DNA from: JBIQJD01 sp044507695
Lineage (GTDB): Bacteria > Bacteroidota > Ignavibacteria > Ignavibacteriales > Ignavibacteriaceae
Direction of reading: 5' to 3'
Assembly: GCA_044507695.1 (NCBI GenBank)
Contig: JBIQJD010000005.1
Coordinates: 212,789 to 276,788 of the forward strand
DNA length: 64,000 nucleotides
Program-made: the position numbers and the translations under genes
The notes under the pieces: generated by a model
What the model saw: only the letters and a program-made list of their open reading frames with translations
Database searches by the model: none
What the model was told of the DNA's origin: nothing
Part shown: positions 36,407-44,433 of the stretch, one piece after another
How positions within the stretch are numbered: the stretch's first letter is position 1
Layout of the letters: the number at the start of each line of letters is the position of its first letter

Positions 36407-36600
36407 ACTATCTCATAAGATGCAGCAGGTTTGAATCCATTAACAAGTGTTTCAACTTCATTGCCGAGTATATCATAAACTTTAAGACTCACAATGGTTT
36501 GTTTAGGAATTTCAAATTTAATTATCGTTCTCGGATTGAAAGGGTTGGGATAGTTTTGTAATAATTCAAATGAATAACCTGAGATTTCCACAGGAAAAGA

Positions 36601-36663
36601 AGTTGAATCAATTCCAATCTTAGTTGTATCAATTCCAATCGTAGTTGTATCCATTCCAATCTT
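36601..36663 (-). repeat. 21-bp tandem repeat encoding a seven-residue unit
   Basis: ATTCCAATC recurs at 36611, 36632 and 36653, a period of 21 bases. The protein reads IGMDTTTIGIDTTKIGIDST, a short Thr/Asp linker between the N-terminal domain and the T9SS sorting domain. Confidence 0.85.
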
Positions 36664-37421
36664 AATTAATTCTTCCGTTCTGGAGTATTTTTTATTGTAT
36701 ATTTCAACCGGACCTATAGTATTAGCAGTTACATAGGTTGGACTTCGATAGGGAAAAGTGAGTTCTAAATATTGCATATCATAGTGTTCGTTTGAAAATT
36801 TGATTGTTTTACTAATCCAGGACAAACAATCCCAATTATTACACTCCGGAACTTTTAAAGATGCATCATAACATATATTAGCCGATGCAATATCCGGTGA
36901 GTTAGATATATAAAATTTATTATCTTGACAAAGCCAGTACTCCTTTGAAGAAGTCACGTTTTCTACATTAAAATATGTAAGAGTAATTTCTCTAAATCCA
37001 TTATCCATTATTTGTTTTACTTTTCTTATAACTTTTTGACTAGAATCATTATTTATCTCATAAACAAATTGTTGTCCGATATCGAGCGGAAAATAAGCTG
37101 TAGCAGTATCAACCGGAATTTTAATTATTGTATCACCAAATACTTCTGCCTTTAAAAAATAACATTGCCGGAAGTCAGTACAGTTGTCTGGAGATTTTCT
37201 TGATGTCCATAAGTATAACTATTTATTCTGAATTCATTGTTATAATTCCAGGATTGTGCAAATAATAAATTAGAAATAATAAAAGATAAGATTAAAAGTA
37301 GCCTGATTTTTTTCATTTTCCCCTTCCCAAGAATTATAAACTTACATTTTTAATAACTAAATTGCCCATTAAAATTTAATATCCTTAAAAACTTTAATTT
37401 CCTTTATAAATAAAAAGAATT

Positions 37422-38300
37422 ATGCCCAGATATCCTTTAAGATTTATAACTAAACACTTCCCGCTTTTGCATCCGAGGGAAAGCATTTTAAGAAGATTAC
37501 CCGATGTTCCTTCTGATTACGGAATTTTTAAAGCAAGAAACGGAATTAAGATTAAGGCATTTCCAAGCGGCAAAGATTATATAGTTAAAAATCTTTTTTG
37601 GTTCGGGGAGTTTGAACCGTGGGTAATTTCAGTTATAGCAGGACTCGTGAAACCCGGAGATATCATCTGCGATATAGGCGGGAATATCGGCGATACTGCT
37701 CTTCAGATTCATAAATATTTGGAGCCAAACGGAAAAATTTATTCTTTCGAACCAGTTCCGGTTCTTCAAAAATGTCTGGAAGAAAATGTGGAGATAAATA
37801 ATTTTTCCGGCATTCAGTTAGTGCCAAAAGCTCTTTCAAGTTCACCGGGAAAATTAAAAATGATTGTAGAATCAGCTCAGCCGGGCGGAGCTAAAATATC
37901 AGCATCATCCCGGATTCTGCCGGATTTTGAAAATATTGAAGTAGAGGTTACAACTTTTGATCAGTGGGTGGAAGAAAACAATCTAAAATCTGCCGCGGTT
38001 TGTAAAGTTGATGTTGAAGGCCATGAGCTAGAAGTGTTTGAAGGAATGAAAAACTCATTGGCAAACGGTAAAATCGGGAGCATTATCTTTGAGCATTATT
38101 CAGATGACGGTAGAGATGATTCAGCAACAAATCTTCTTAAAGAATTTGATTTTAAAATCTTCCGGTTATTTAAAAGTTTCTTAAAAATAAAAGCATTGAA
38201 TGCGGATGCCCGGGGTAATTTTTTTCTCAGAGCTACATCAGATTACGTTGCCGTAAAAAAAGATAGTATTTACGAAAAACGTCTAGGCAGATTCCTCTGA
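37422..38300 (+). CDS. FkbM family methyltransferase
   Basis: A 292-residue SAM-dependent methyltransferase of the FkbM (Methyltransf_21) family. Motif I is DIGGNIGDTALQIHKYL at about 84-100, followed by IYSFEPVPVLQKCLEENVE and, later, KVDVEGHELEVFEGM, which is diagnostic for the family. FkbM enzymes O-methylate sugars or other hydroxyl groups, and many lie near glycan genes, so decoration of the polysaccharide is plausible. It is the only plus-strand gene in this stretch, divergent from the frameshifted T9SS gene (105 bp apart) and convergent with the arylsulfotransferase-like gene. Confidence 0.92.
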   Translation: MPRYPLRFITKHFPLLHPRESILRRLPDVPSDYGIFKARNGIKIKAFPSGKDYIVKNLFWFGEFEPWVISVIAGLVKPGDIICDIGGNIGDTALQIHKYLEPNGKIYSFEPVPVLQKCLEENVEINNFSGIQLVPKALSSSPGKLKMIVESAQPGGAKISASSRILPDFENIEVEVTTFDQWVEENNLKSAAVCKVDVEGHELEVFEGMKNSLANGKIGSIIFEHYSDDGRDDSATNLLKEFDFKIFRLFKSFLKIKALNADARGNFFLRATSDYVAVKKDSIYEKRLGRFL

Positions 38301-38325
38301 TGAAAAATATTTTATTTGCACTAAC

Positions 38326-40518
38326 TTACTTCATCAGCAGCATTTTTTTTGAGTTTACAAAATCATATATTTTTATTTGATAAATATAAAATCCGCTCGC
38401 TAATCCGGATGCATCAAATATTATTTCGTACGTACCGGCATTTTTAAATTCATTAATAATAGTTCTGATTTCATTTCCTAGTATATCAAATACTTTTAAT
38501 GTTACTAATCCGCTTTGTGGAATTGTGAAGGATATTGTTGTTTGTGGATTGAATGGATTTGGATAGTTTTGCATTAATTCATAATCTGATAACGTTAAAT
38601 CATCAATCCCTGTTGTCGGATCACTGGTTCCGCTGAGACTGACAACCTGGGCAATACCTTCGGTCTCGCTATCCCATCTTATTTGCAAATCATCATTGTG
38701 TTTATTTATATCTTGTGGCTTAAATGTTACATTAACAATTGTATTTTCCCCCGGAGCTAATGAGATAGGAAGTCCTGCATTCCATAAAAAATTATTATTC
38801 CTGTTATATAGACTATTGATAACCACACTATCTGAGGAATTATTAGTTACGATGATTTGTTTTGTAAGAGAATCTCCTGCTTGAACATAACCAAAATCAA
38901 TCATTTCCGGATTTGTAGTAAATTTATTTGTTCTCCAATCAAATTTAAAAGCTCTGTAGTTTGGCATCGTATCCGGAAGTGAAACAGCAAATAGAATATT
39001 TCCATCTGCGTCAACTTCGCTGATTGAAGGGTTTGTGTGAGTTCCCCATCCGATAATTGTATTATTATTTTCAAGCCTCCTTGCGCTGCCCATTGCGAAA
39101 GAAATCGTTTCCGAATCTTGTCTATATTCCCAAACAAGTGTTGCGGTTTTATTCACTTCATCAAGCTCGTATTCAACCACTCTTGAAAAGGGCGGCTCAT
39201 GCAAATTACCATTATCAAATAATGTGAGGTTACCATTCGGAAGCCTTCTTATATCATGCTGATGTGAAAAACCGATCGGATCATTAATAAAAGTGAATTG
39301 ATTATTACGGCTTTTAATTCCTCCCCAGCGCCAAATAATTTCACCTGTTTGTCTGCTAATTTTTGTTATCTCATCCAGGTGTCTGCACGAGATAAGCAGG
39401 TTACCATCTGTATCAACTTCAATAGCATTTCCATGAACATAATCAATTATTGAATCCGCAAGATTTATATCTTCAACTGCATCTGTTATATCAAAATGAT
39501 CCCAGCTTCTCCATTGAAACACAACATTTTTATTTTCATCGATTTCCTGGATAACCAATCCTATCACCAGGGCATTGGGATTTCCATTCTCAACTACAGT
39601 ATCCATCGCGATTGTCTGACCATCATATGCCATTACAAGATAGTGATTGTTATCTGATACTTCTAGTTCATGAAGATCTGTATTATAATCTATCATATCT
39701 ACGCTATCAATTATGTTGTAAGAACTATCCATTAAATAAAAACAACTTGTACCAATTTCATAATAACTCAATAATCCATTCTCTAATCTTTTAAAATCAT
39801 ATGCCGTTGAATTAGTTTTTCGGTAGAATAGCGGCACTCCATAATTATCAGTAATAATAAGATACGTTGGAATCAATTCTTCAAGAGAAGATGTGCCGCC
39901 AGCGGGAATTATAAATGGTGCAAAGAATACATTTCCTGAAGATGGTTCATTAACTACATCGATAGAAAGCGGCGGGAAATCAGCCGGGAGATTTATTGAA
40001 TTAGGCAATGTTGATTTTTTTTTCTTTTTGGTAGTTGGCTGACTTTGGGTGTTATAAGAATTTTGTTTTACAAACTCATTAAAAATAATTTTATCAATTC
40101 TGCTTTTATCAACAGAAGAGTTTGATGTTTGAAATTGATAGCTGAATTTCGGGAATGGCTTTCCAATAACTGAGTACACATCACCGAACAATTCAACTGT
40201 TATCAATTCTCCTCTTTGAAATTCTTTATCAGGATAAAACAACAGTGTTCTTCCATTTTCTGCCTGAACAATTCTGCCTGTATATATTCCGTTTTTGTCT
40301 CCGGTAATGCTTAAAAATTTTTTATTCTCATCCGGAAGATTAAATTGCTCCCCCAATCTGATAATAATATTTGTGTTTACAGAATTGTATTTTGATCCGG
40401 GCATTGGGAATATATATTCATATGAATTTAAAGAAGATTTTGTTTCATTCTGGGCAAGCACAGGTTTAACACCTATAATTAAAAATAAAATTAAAATAAG
40501 TATAGCAGACTTTATCAT
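38326..40518 (-). CDS. Arylsulfotransferase-like T9SS-exported protein
   Basis: About 730 residues. ATG 40518 is preferred: it begins the signal peptide MIKSAILILILFLIIGVKPV, and AGGG lies upstream; an ATG at 40539 would add seven residues. After an Ig-like region, residues about 190-540 form an arylsulfotransferase-type propeller: DYVHGNAIEVDTDGNLLISC, EIIWRWGG, HQHDIRRLPNGNLTLFDNGN and RRLENNNTIIGWG. An Ig-like domain (TNPEMIDFGYVQAGDSLTK) and a T9SS sorting domain (NYPNPFNPQTTISFTI ... KKMLLMK) end the protein. His residues in HGNAI and HQHDI resemble those of the ASST family. Transfer of sulfuryl groups is inferred; the fold could serve binding only. Confidence 0.88.
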   Translation of the reverse strand: MIKSAILILILFLIIGVKPVLAQNETKSSLNSYEYIFPMPGSKYNSVNTNIIIRLGEQFNLPDENKKFLSITGDKNGIYTGRIVQAENGRTLLFYPDKEFQRGELITVELFGDVYSVIGKPFPKFSYQFQTSNSSVDKSRIDKIIFNEFVKQNSYNTQSQPTTKKKKKSTLPNSINLPADFPPLSIDVVNEPSSGNVFFAPFIIPAGGTSSLEELIPTYLIITDNYGVPLFYRKTNSTAYDFKRLENGLLSYYEIGTSCFYLMDSSYNIIDSVDMIDYNTDLHELEVSDNNHYLVMAYDGQTIAMDTVVENGNPNALVIGLVIQEIDENKNVVFQWRSWDHFDITDAVEDINLADSIIDYVHGNAIEVDTDGNLLISCRHLDEITKISRQTGEIIWRWGGIKSRNNQFTFINDPIGFSHQHDIRRLPNGNLTLFDNGNLHEPPFSRVVEYELDEVNKTATLVWEYRQDSETISFAMGSARRLENNNTIIGWGTHTNPSISEVDADGNILFAVSLPDTMPNYRAFKFDWRTNKFTTNPEMIDFGYVQAGDSLTKQIIVTNNSSDSVVINSLYNRNNNFLWNAGLPISLAPGENTIVNVTFKPQDINKHNDDLQIRWDSETEGIAQVVSLSGTSDPTTGIDDLTLSDYELMQNYPNPFNPQTTISFTIPQSGLVTLKVFDILGNEIRTIINEFKNAGTYEIIFDASGLASGFYIYQIKIYDFVNSKKMLLMK

Positions 40519-40688
40519 AATATATCCCTGTTTATCCAATTATCAATTTTTTAAATATATATTTTAGTATATGAATGAATTATATACTTATCACATTAGC
40601 AATGCTATTGTGATTTTTATCCGTCCTCTTTTTAAGATTTTCCATACTGAGCTATAAACAAAAATATAGTGTGAGAAAAAGTAAATAC

Positions 40689-40718
40689 TTGACAATTAAA
40701 ATTATTTCCCTATTTTTG
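40689..40718 (+). promoter_or_regulatory. Predicted promoter for the 40945 gene
   Basis: TTGACA (40689-40694) and, 16 bases later, TATTTTTG (40711-40718), an exact match to the Bacteroidota -7 consensus TAnnTTTG. A start near 40725 would leave a leader of about 220 bases. Confidence 0.62.
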
Positions 40719-40754
40719 AGGCAAATAAAAAAGGAAAGGATTACATTATAGCCG

Positions 40755-40848
40755 ATTTGTTACTAAGGTAAATTTTTTAATAAGGGATAAAATGCACCTA
40801 TGTAACAAATATTTGCCGATTTTGGGAGTATATCCGATCGGATTTTTT
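40755..40848 (+). promoter_or_regulatory. Structured leader: 9-bp inverted repeat and 12-bp palindrome with T-run
   Basis: ATTTGTTAC (40755-40763) and GTAACAAAT (40802-40810) are perfect inverted copies 38 bases apart. GCCGATTT occurs next to both. At 40832-40843 the perfect palindrome ATCCGATCGGAT is followed by six T. No known riboswitch class is recognised. Possible roles are an operator, an attenuator or an RNA switch for the gene at 40945. Confidence 0.45.
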
Positions 40849-40944
40849 ATTTTAAAAATGGGAACTTTTAAAGGAGGGAATTGTTTATACACCAGTTGAT
40901 ACTATAACAAGGGTTCGAACAATTAAAAAAGAAAGGAAGCAGCG

Positions 40945-41193
40945 ATGAAAACCATTAAGGCAAAAATTGATAATCCTTTGTCTGATCTTATCAGCGATGA
41001 CATTTATGAGCTTTTAAGTTCACAAGGTCTGATTGATGAGAAATCGGTTAGGGATTATCAGATAAGAAAAAAATTCAAGCACCTTAGAGCTAATAAAGTT
41101 AGCGCAGGGGATGCAATTGATTCTATTAGAGAAGAATATCCTTACCTTCAATTTGATACGATAAGAAAAATTGTTTACCAGATAAGCAAATAA
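40945..41193 (+). CDS. Small hypothetical protein, possible helix-turn-helix
   Basis: An 82-residue, charged protein not recognised as a named family. The start follows AGGAAGCAGCG. The C-terminal half (RKKFKHLRANKVSAGDAIDS with IREEYPYLQFDTIRKIVYQI) has the spacing of a Mor-like helix-turn-helix, in which IRKIVYQ would be the recognition helix; this is a pattern judgement only. The N-terminal half may form a small dimerisation helix (LSDLISDDIYELLSSQGLI). It has a good promoter and an unusually long, palindrome-containing leader, which would suit autoregulation. It is separated from the DUF3098 gene by a second promoter and a terminator. Confidence 0.7.
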   Translation: MKTIKAKIDNPLSDLISDDIYELLSSQGLIDEKSVRDYQIRKKFKHLRANKVSAGDAIDSIREEYPYLQFDTIRKIVYQISK

Positions 41194-41217
41194 TTATCTG
41201 AGCGGAACACAAACAGC

Positions 41218-41248
41218 TTGACAAATATTTGACATCCCTATATATTTC
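41218..41248 (+). promoter_or_regulatory. Predicted promoter between the 40945 and 41354 genes
   Basis: TTGACA (41218-41223) with a second TTGACA 11 bases on (41229-41234), and TATATTTC (41241-41248) 17 bases after the first. The -7 box differs from TAnnTTTG at one position. A transcript would begin near 41255. Confidence 0.45.
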
Positions 41249-41254
41249 AAATGA

Positions 41255-41338
41255 CTCTTTCAAAGGGTTCTCCCCTGCCTTTTGATGAAAACGAGTCGAG
41301 CCCAGTGGTCCCCCATCACTGGGCTTTATTTTATTTTG
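41255..41338 (+). ncRNA. Candidate small RNA or attenuated leader
   Basis: The promoter at 41218-41248 and the strong terminator at 41299-41338 bracket about 80 bases with no convincing gene. The product could be a free small RNA or a terminated leader of the DUF3098/EutN-like operon, whose start codon is 16 bases after the terminator. An overlapping 39-codon frame from ATG 41251 runs through the hairpin but looks like chance. No named RNA family is recognised. Confidence 0.3.
41299..41338 (+). terminator. Strong rho-independent terminator
   Basis: AGCCCAGTG and CACTGGGCT form a nine-pair perfect stem with a nine-base loop (GTCCCCCAT), followed by TTATTTTATTTT. It is the strongest hairpin in this part of the window. 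Confidence 0.85.
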
Positions 41339-41353
41339 ATTCCGGAGCAAATT

Positions 41354-41650
41354 ATGGCAAAAACGGTTAAAAGAAAAAATATTCGTACTACAAAAAAAGC
41401 GAGTACTTCTCCATTTGGCATTTACTGGGAAAAACCTAATTATTTTTTCCTTTTTCTTGGATTTGCATTACTGGTTATTGGATATTTCGTTATGTCTCTC
41501 GGAAACTGGGATAGTGTTGCTGCACTTACAATTTCACCAATCATTTTGTGCATAGCTTACATTTTGATTTTCCCGGCTTCAATTTTGTACAGAAAAAAAG
41601 AAGATAATTCAAAATCCGGGGAGCAGGACATTGCTTCTGGCAAAAGTTAA
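41354..41650 (+). CDS. DUF3098-like small membrane protein
   Basis: A 98-residue protein. ATG 41354 is chosen because GGAG lies eight bases upstream and the frame upstream of it runs through a terminator. A basic N-terminus (MAKTVKRKNIRTTKKAS) precedes two membrane helices (YFFLFLGFALLVIGYFVMSL and ISPIILCIAYILIFPASILY) with a short polar link SLGNWDS, which is the plan of the DUF3098 family common in Bacteroidota. The function is unknown. Its last 20 bases overlap the start of the EutN-like gene, so the two are coupled. Confidence 0.8.
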   Translation: MAKTVKRKNIRTTKKASTSPFGIYWEKPNYFFLFLGFALLVIGYFVMSLGNWDSVAALTISPIILCIAYILIFPASILYRKKEDNSKSGEQDIASGKS

Positions 41651-41909
41651 AGGGAATATCGTTTCCACTCAGAAAAATTCACATCTTAACGGGCACAAGC
41701 TGCTGCTCATCCGGCAAATAGATTTAAACGGAAATTTCCTCGGCAAAAAAGATATTATAGCTCTCGATCTTGTTGATGCAGGAATTGGAGATACTGTGTT
41801 AATTGTTCAAGAAGGAGCTGCAGTTAAACAAGTGTTGGGCCATGCAAACGCTCCCGTTCATACAATAATTATTGCCGTGATTGATGATATCGATCTGCAG
41901 AATAATTGA
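41631..41909 (+). CDS. EutN/CcmL family microcompartment vertex protein (BMC-P)
   Basis: A 92-residue protein that fits the pentameric shell family capping bacterial microcompartments. The start (LLAKVKGNIVSTQKNSHLNG) followed by KLLLIRQID, the central LDLVDAGIGDTVLIVQEG and the end TIIIAVIDDID match the EutN/CcmL/PduN pattern. It begins with TTG, supported by GGGGAG about seven bases before. It overlaps the DUF3098-like gene by 20 bp. No BMC hexamer gene or signature enzyme is adjacent; a class II aldolase gene lies about 4 kb away on the other strand. It may be a vertex protein acting with shell genes elsewhere or a stand-alone homologue with another role. Confidence 0.85.
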   Translation: MLLAKVKGNIVSTQKNSHLNGHKLLLIRQIDLNGNFLGKKDIIALDLVDAGIGDTVLIVQEGAAVKQVLGHANAPVHTIIIAVIDDIDLQNN

Positions 41910-42000
41910 GAAATTTTAATACTGAATTTTTTAGTAGAATTTTTTTTCATCATAGAGTTTTCTTTTACCTCAGCTTCGGAATTTTAAATTTGTTATCGCA

Positions 42001-43122
42001 ATGACAAAACTTAATTTTGACCAATTGCTTCATCTAAAATTACTTCTATCAGTTGATGGGATAGGACCGGGGAAAATCCGTAATCTTCTTGCACGATTTA
42101 AATCTACGGATAGAATTTTATCAGCAGATTTTAAATCTCTTTTATCTGTTGATGGAATAAGTACAAATCTTGCCAGGCGGATTCAAAAAATTAACGATTC
42201 AAGAGACATCCTTTCTGTTGAATTGAAAAAAGACTTAGAGATACTTCACAAACTCAATGCAAAAATTATTACTGTTTGGGATTCTGAATTTCCTTCTTTA
42301 CTAAAAAAGATTTATGATCCTCCGCTGCTTCTGTACATCTGCGGAAATCTTGTTGATGCTGATAATTATTTGATTTCAATTGTAGGTACGCGTAATCCAA
42401 CTCATTACGGAAAGATACAAGCTGAAAAACTCAGCGCTGATTTAGCTTCACAGAACATCACTATTCTAAGCGGCATGGCAAGAGGAATTGATTCGATTGC
42501 TCATCATGCGGCAATTAAAGCAGGCGGCAGAACAATTGCAGTTATCGGATCAGGAGTTGATGTAATTTATCCTCCGGAAAACAAAAAATTATTGAATGAA
42601 ATTATTGAGAATGGTGCTGTAATTTCAGAATACCCGCCAGGCACAAAACCGGATGCACAAAATTTTCCTAAAAGAAACAGAATTATTGCCGGGCTTGGCT
42701 TAGGATGCATCGTTGTTGAAACCGCAGTTTCCGGCGGCGCTATGCAAACCGCAGCCCTGGCGCTTGATCAGAACAGGGAGGTTTTTGCTGTGCCGGGAAA
42801 TATCGGAATCAGGCAAAGTGAAGGAACAAATCTGCTTATACAAAAAGGAGAGGCTAAATTGATCAGATCAGCTGAAGATGTACTTCTTGAACTGGAACTG
42901 AAGCTTAAGCCAATACTCGGCAGGAACATTCCGAAGCAGCAGGTTGATCTTAATATATTTGAAGAAAAAATCCTCGCTTCATTAAATAACGAGCCGGTGC
43001 AGATAGATAAAATTGCGGCATTAACCAACTTATCAACTTCTGATTGCCTGGTTCATCTGTTATCATTGGAATTTAAAGGATTAATAAAACAACTGCCGGG
43101 GAAAGTGTTTGCGCTTCTTTAA
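42001..43122 (+). CDS. dprA: DNA processing protein DprA/Smf
   Basis: A 373-residue protein that protects incoming single-stranded DNA and loads RecA in natural transformation. The N-terminal SAM-like part (residues 1-80) is followed by the Rossmann-like core: SIVGTRNPTHYGK, LSGMARGIDSIAHHAAIKAG, AVIGSGVDVIYPPEN, NFPKRNRIIAGL and VSGGAMQTAALALD. The C-terminal winged-helix domain (about 305-373) is present. The start follows the EutN-like gene by 91 bp without a clear ribosome binding site. It converges on rarA with a 7-bp gap. Confidence 0.95.
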   Translation: MTKLNFDQLLHLKLLLSVDGIGPGKIRNLLARFKSTDRILSADFKSLLSVDGISTNLARRIQKINDSRDILSVELKKDLEILHKLNAKIITVWDSEFPSLLKKIYDPPLLLYICGNLVDADNYLISIVGTRNPTHYGKIQAEKLSADLASQNITILSGMARGIDSIAHHAAIKAGGRTIAVIGSGVDVIYPPENKKLLNEIIENGAVISEYPPGTKPDAQNFPKRNRIIAGLGLGCIVVETAVSGGAMQTAALALDQNREVFAVPGNIGIRQSEGTNLLIQKGEAKLIRSAEDVLLELELKLKPILGRNIPKQQVDLNIFEEKILASLNNEPVQIDKIAALTNLSTSDCLVHLLSLEFKGLIKQLPGKVFALL

Positions 43123-43129
43123 TCAAATC

Positions 43130-44413
43130 TTAATACTTCTTCAATTTTTTCCATAATGATTTTAATCTTTCTTTAAGATTTTTTTCCTGCCCGTTATCAG
43201 TTGGAAAATAATATTGCCTTCCTTTCAACTCATCCGGCAAATAATTTGCTTCAATGAAATGTTTATCAAAATCATGAGCGTACTTATATTCTTTTCCGTA
43301 GCCAATATCCTTCATTAATTTGGTAGGTGCGTTTCTAAGATGAAGCGGCACACCATACAATGGCTTGTTCCGCACATCTGATAAAGCTTTTTCTATTCCC
43401 ATGTAAGCAGCATTACTTTTTGGTGAAGATGCGAGATATGTTGTGCATTGAGCAAGAATAATTCTCGCTTCAGGCATACCAATTTTATGAACCGCACTAA
43501 ATGCTGCTTCGGCAAGAACAAGTCCGTTTGGTGAAGCATTCCCGATATCTTCAGATGCAAGTACAACAAGCCTGCGCGCAACGAATAACGGATCTTCCCC
43601 GCCTTCGAGCATTCTTGCAAGCCAATAAAGTGCAGCATCGGGATCACTGCCGCGCACACTTTTTATGAACGCTGAAATTACATTATAATGTTCTTCACCG
43701 GCTTTATCATAAATTATATTTTTTTTCTGAACTACATTTTCAAGTACTTCTTTTGTAATATTTATTTCACCGGAATTTATTTCCTGTATAACTGCTGCCT
43801 CAAATATGCTTAATAATGATCTCGCATCTCCGCCTGATAAATATATCAGGAAATCAATATCTATCTCTCCAAAATTTAATGAAGATAAGAATTCATCTTT
43901 TTCAATTGCAGATTTTAAAATATCTGAAAGATTTTCCTTACTTAATTCTTCAAGAACATAAACACGTGCACGTGAGCGAAGTGCCGGGATAACTTCAAAA
44001 GAAGGATTTTCTGTAGTTGCACCAATTAAAGTTATTACACCTGATTCAACTGAGTTAAGCAGAGCATCCTGCTGTGCTTTATTGAAGCGGTGTATCTCAT
44101 CAATAAAGAGAATAGTTTTTTTGCCGAGTTTTTTATTTTGCGCACCAATCTCAATAATATTTCTAATATCTTTTACTCCGGATGAAACAGCATTTATCTG
44201 ATGAAACTCAGAATTAGTCTGTTCGGCAATTATTCTTGCTATTGTTGTTTTACCGGTGCCGGGCGGGCCCCATAAAATGAATGAGCTTAAAGTATCATTC
44301 TCAATCATTAATCTGATTGGTTTACCTTCAGCTAAAAGAGCGTTCTGCCCTTTGAAATCAGCTAAAGATTTTGGACGAACCCGTTCGGCAAGCGGTACCT
44401 GGGGAATTACCAT
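43130..44413 (-). CDS. rarA: Replication-associated recombination protein A (AAA+ ATPase)
   Basis: A 427-residue clamp-loader-like ATPase (RarA/MgsA) acting at stalled forks. Present are PLAERVRPKSLADFKGQ, Walker A GPPGTGKTT, Walker B ILFIDEIHRFNKAQQDALL, sensor 1 LIGATTENPSFEV and the C-terminal MLEGGEDPLFVARRLVVLAS and GYGKEYKYAHDF motifs that distinguish RarA from RuvB and DnaX. The length is standard. The FtsB/DivIC-like gene lies 20 bp upstream on the same strand. Confidence 0.96.
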   Translation of the reverse strand: MVIPQVPLAERVRPKSLADFKGQNALLAEGKPIRLMIENDTLSSFILWGPPGTGKTTIARIIAEQTNSEFHQINAVSSGVKDIRNIIEIGAQNKKLGKKTILFIDEIHRFNKAQQDALLNSVESGVITLIGATTENPSFEVIPALRSRARVYVLEELSKENLSDILKSAIEKDEFLSSLNFGEIDIDFLIYLSGGDARSLLSIFEAAVIQEINSGEINITKEVLENVVQKKNIIYDKAGEEHYNVISAFIKSVRGSDPDAALYWLARMLEGGEDPLFVARRLVVLASEDIGNASPNGLVLAEAAFSAVHKIGMPEARIILAQCTTYLASSPKSNAAYMGIEKALSDVRNKPLYGVPLHLRNAPTKLMKDIGYGKEYKYAHDFDKHFIEANYLPDELKGRQYYFPTDNGQEKNLKERLKSLWKKLKKY

Positions 44414-44433
44414 TGATATAACTTTTATAAAAT

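Larger units (their letters stand above)
36313..37316 (-). pseudogene. T9SS-exported protein, frameshifted (paralogue of part of the 32654 gene)
   Basis: ATG 37316 follows AAGGGG and opens a signal peptide (MKKIRLLLILSFIISNLLFA), then QSWNYNNEFRINSYTYGHQ, but the frame stops near 37148. Another frame takes over: DNCTDFRQCYFLKAEVFGD, then AYFPLDIGQQFVYEI, and continues to a T9SS sorting domain (NYPNPFNPRTIIKFEI ... KKLVLMK) at 36313. The FPLDIG...NGF...TYF...KE-W...FYI segment matches the middle domain of the 32654-36154 protein, so the downstream frame is coding and one indel near 37170-37240 breaks the gene. It may be a true pseudogene or an assembly error. The intact downstream frame from ATG 37008 has 231 codons but no signal peptide. 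Confidence 0.8.

Noticed and set aside
37008..37316. Separate short gene upstream of the 231-codon frame
   Set aside because: The upstream frame has a signal peptide but ends early, and the downstream frame continues homology before its first ATG, so one broken gene explains both better.
38301..38325. Bidirectional terminator between the FkbM and arylsulfotransferase-like genes
   Set aside because: The 25-base gap holds no inverted repeat.
40908..40922. GGTTCGAA-like sequence resembling a tRNA T-arm or attachment site
   Set aside because: There is no cloverleaf upstream and no repeated copy in the window, so no tRNA or att site can be supported.
41251..41370. A 39-codon frame starting at ATG 41251
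   Set aside because: It runs straight through a strong terminator hairpin, has no ribosome binding site and overlaps the true start of the DUF3098-like gene.
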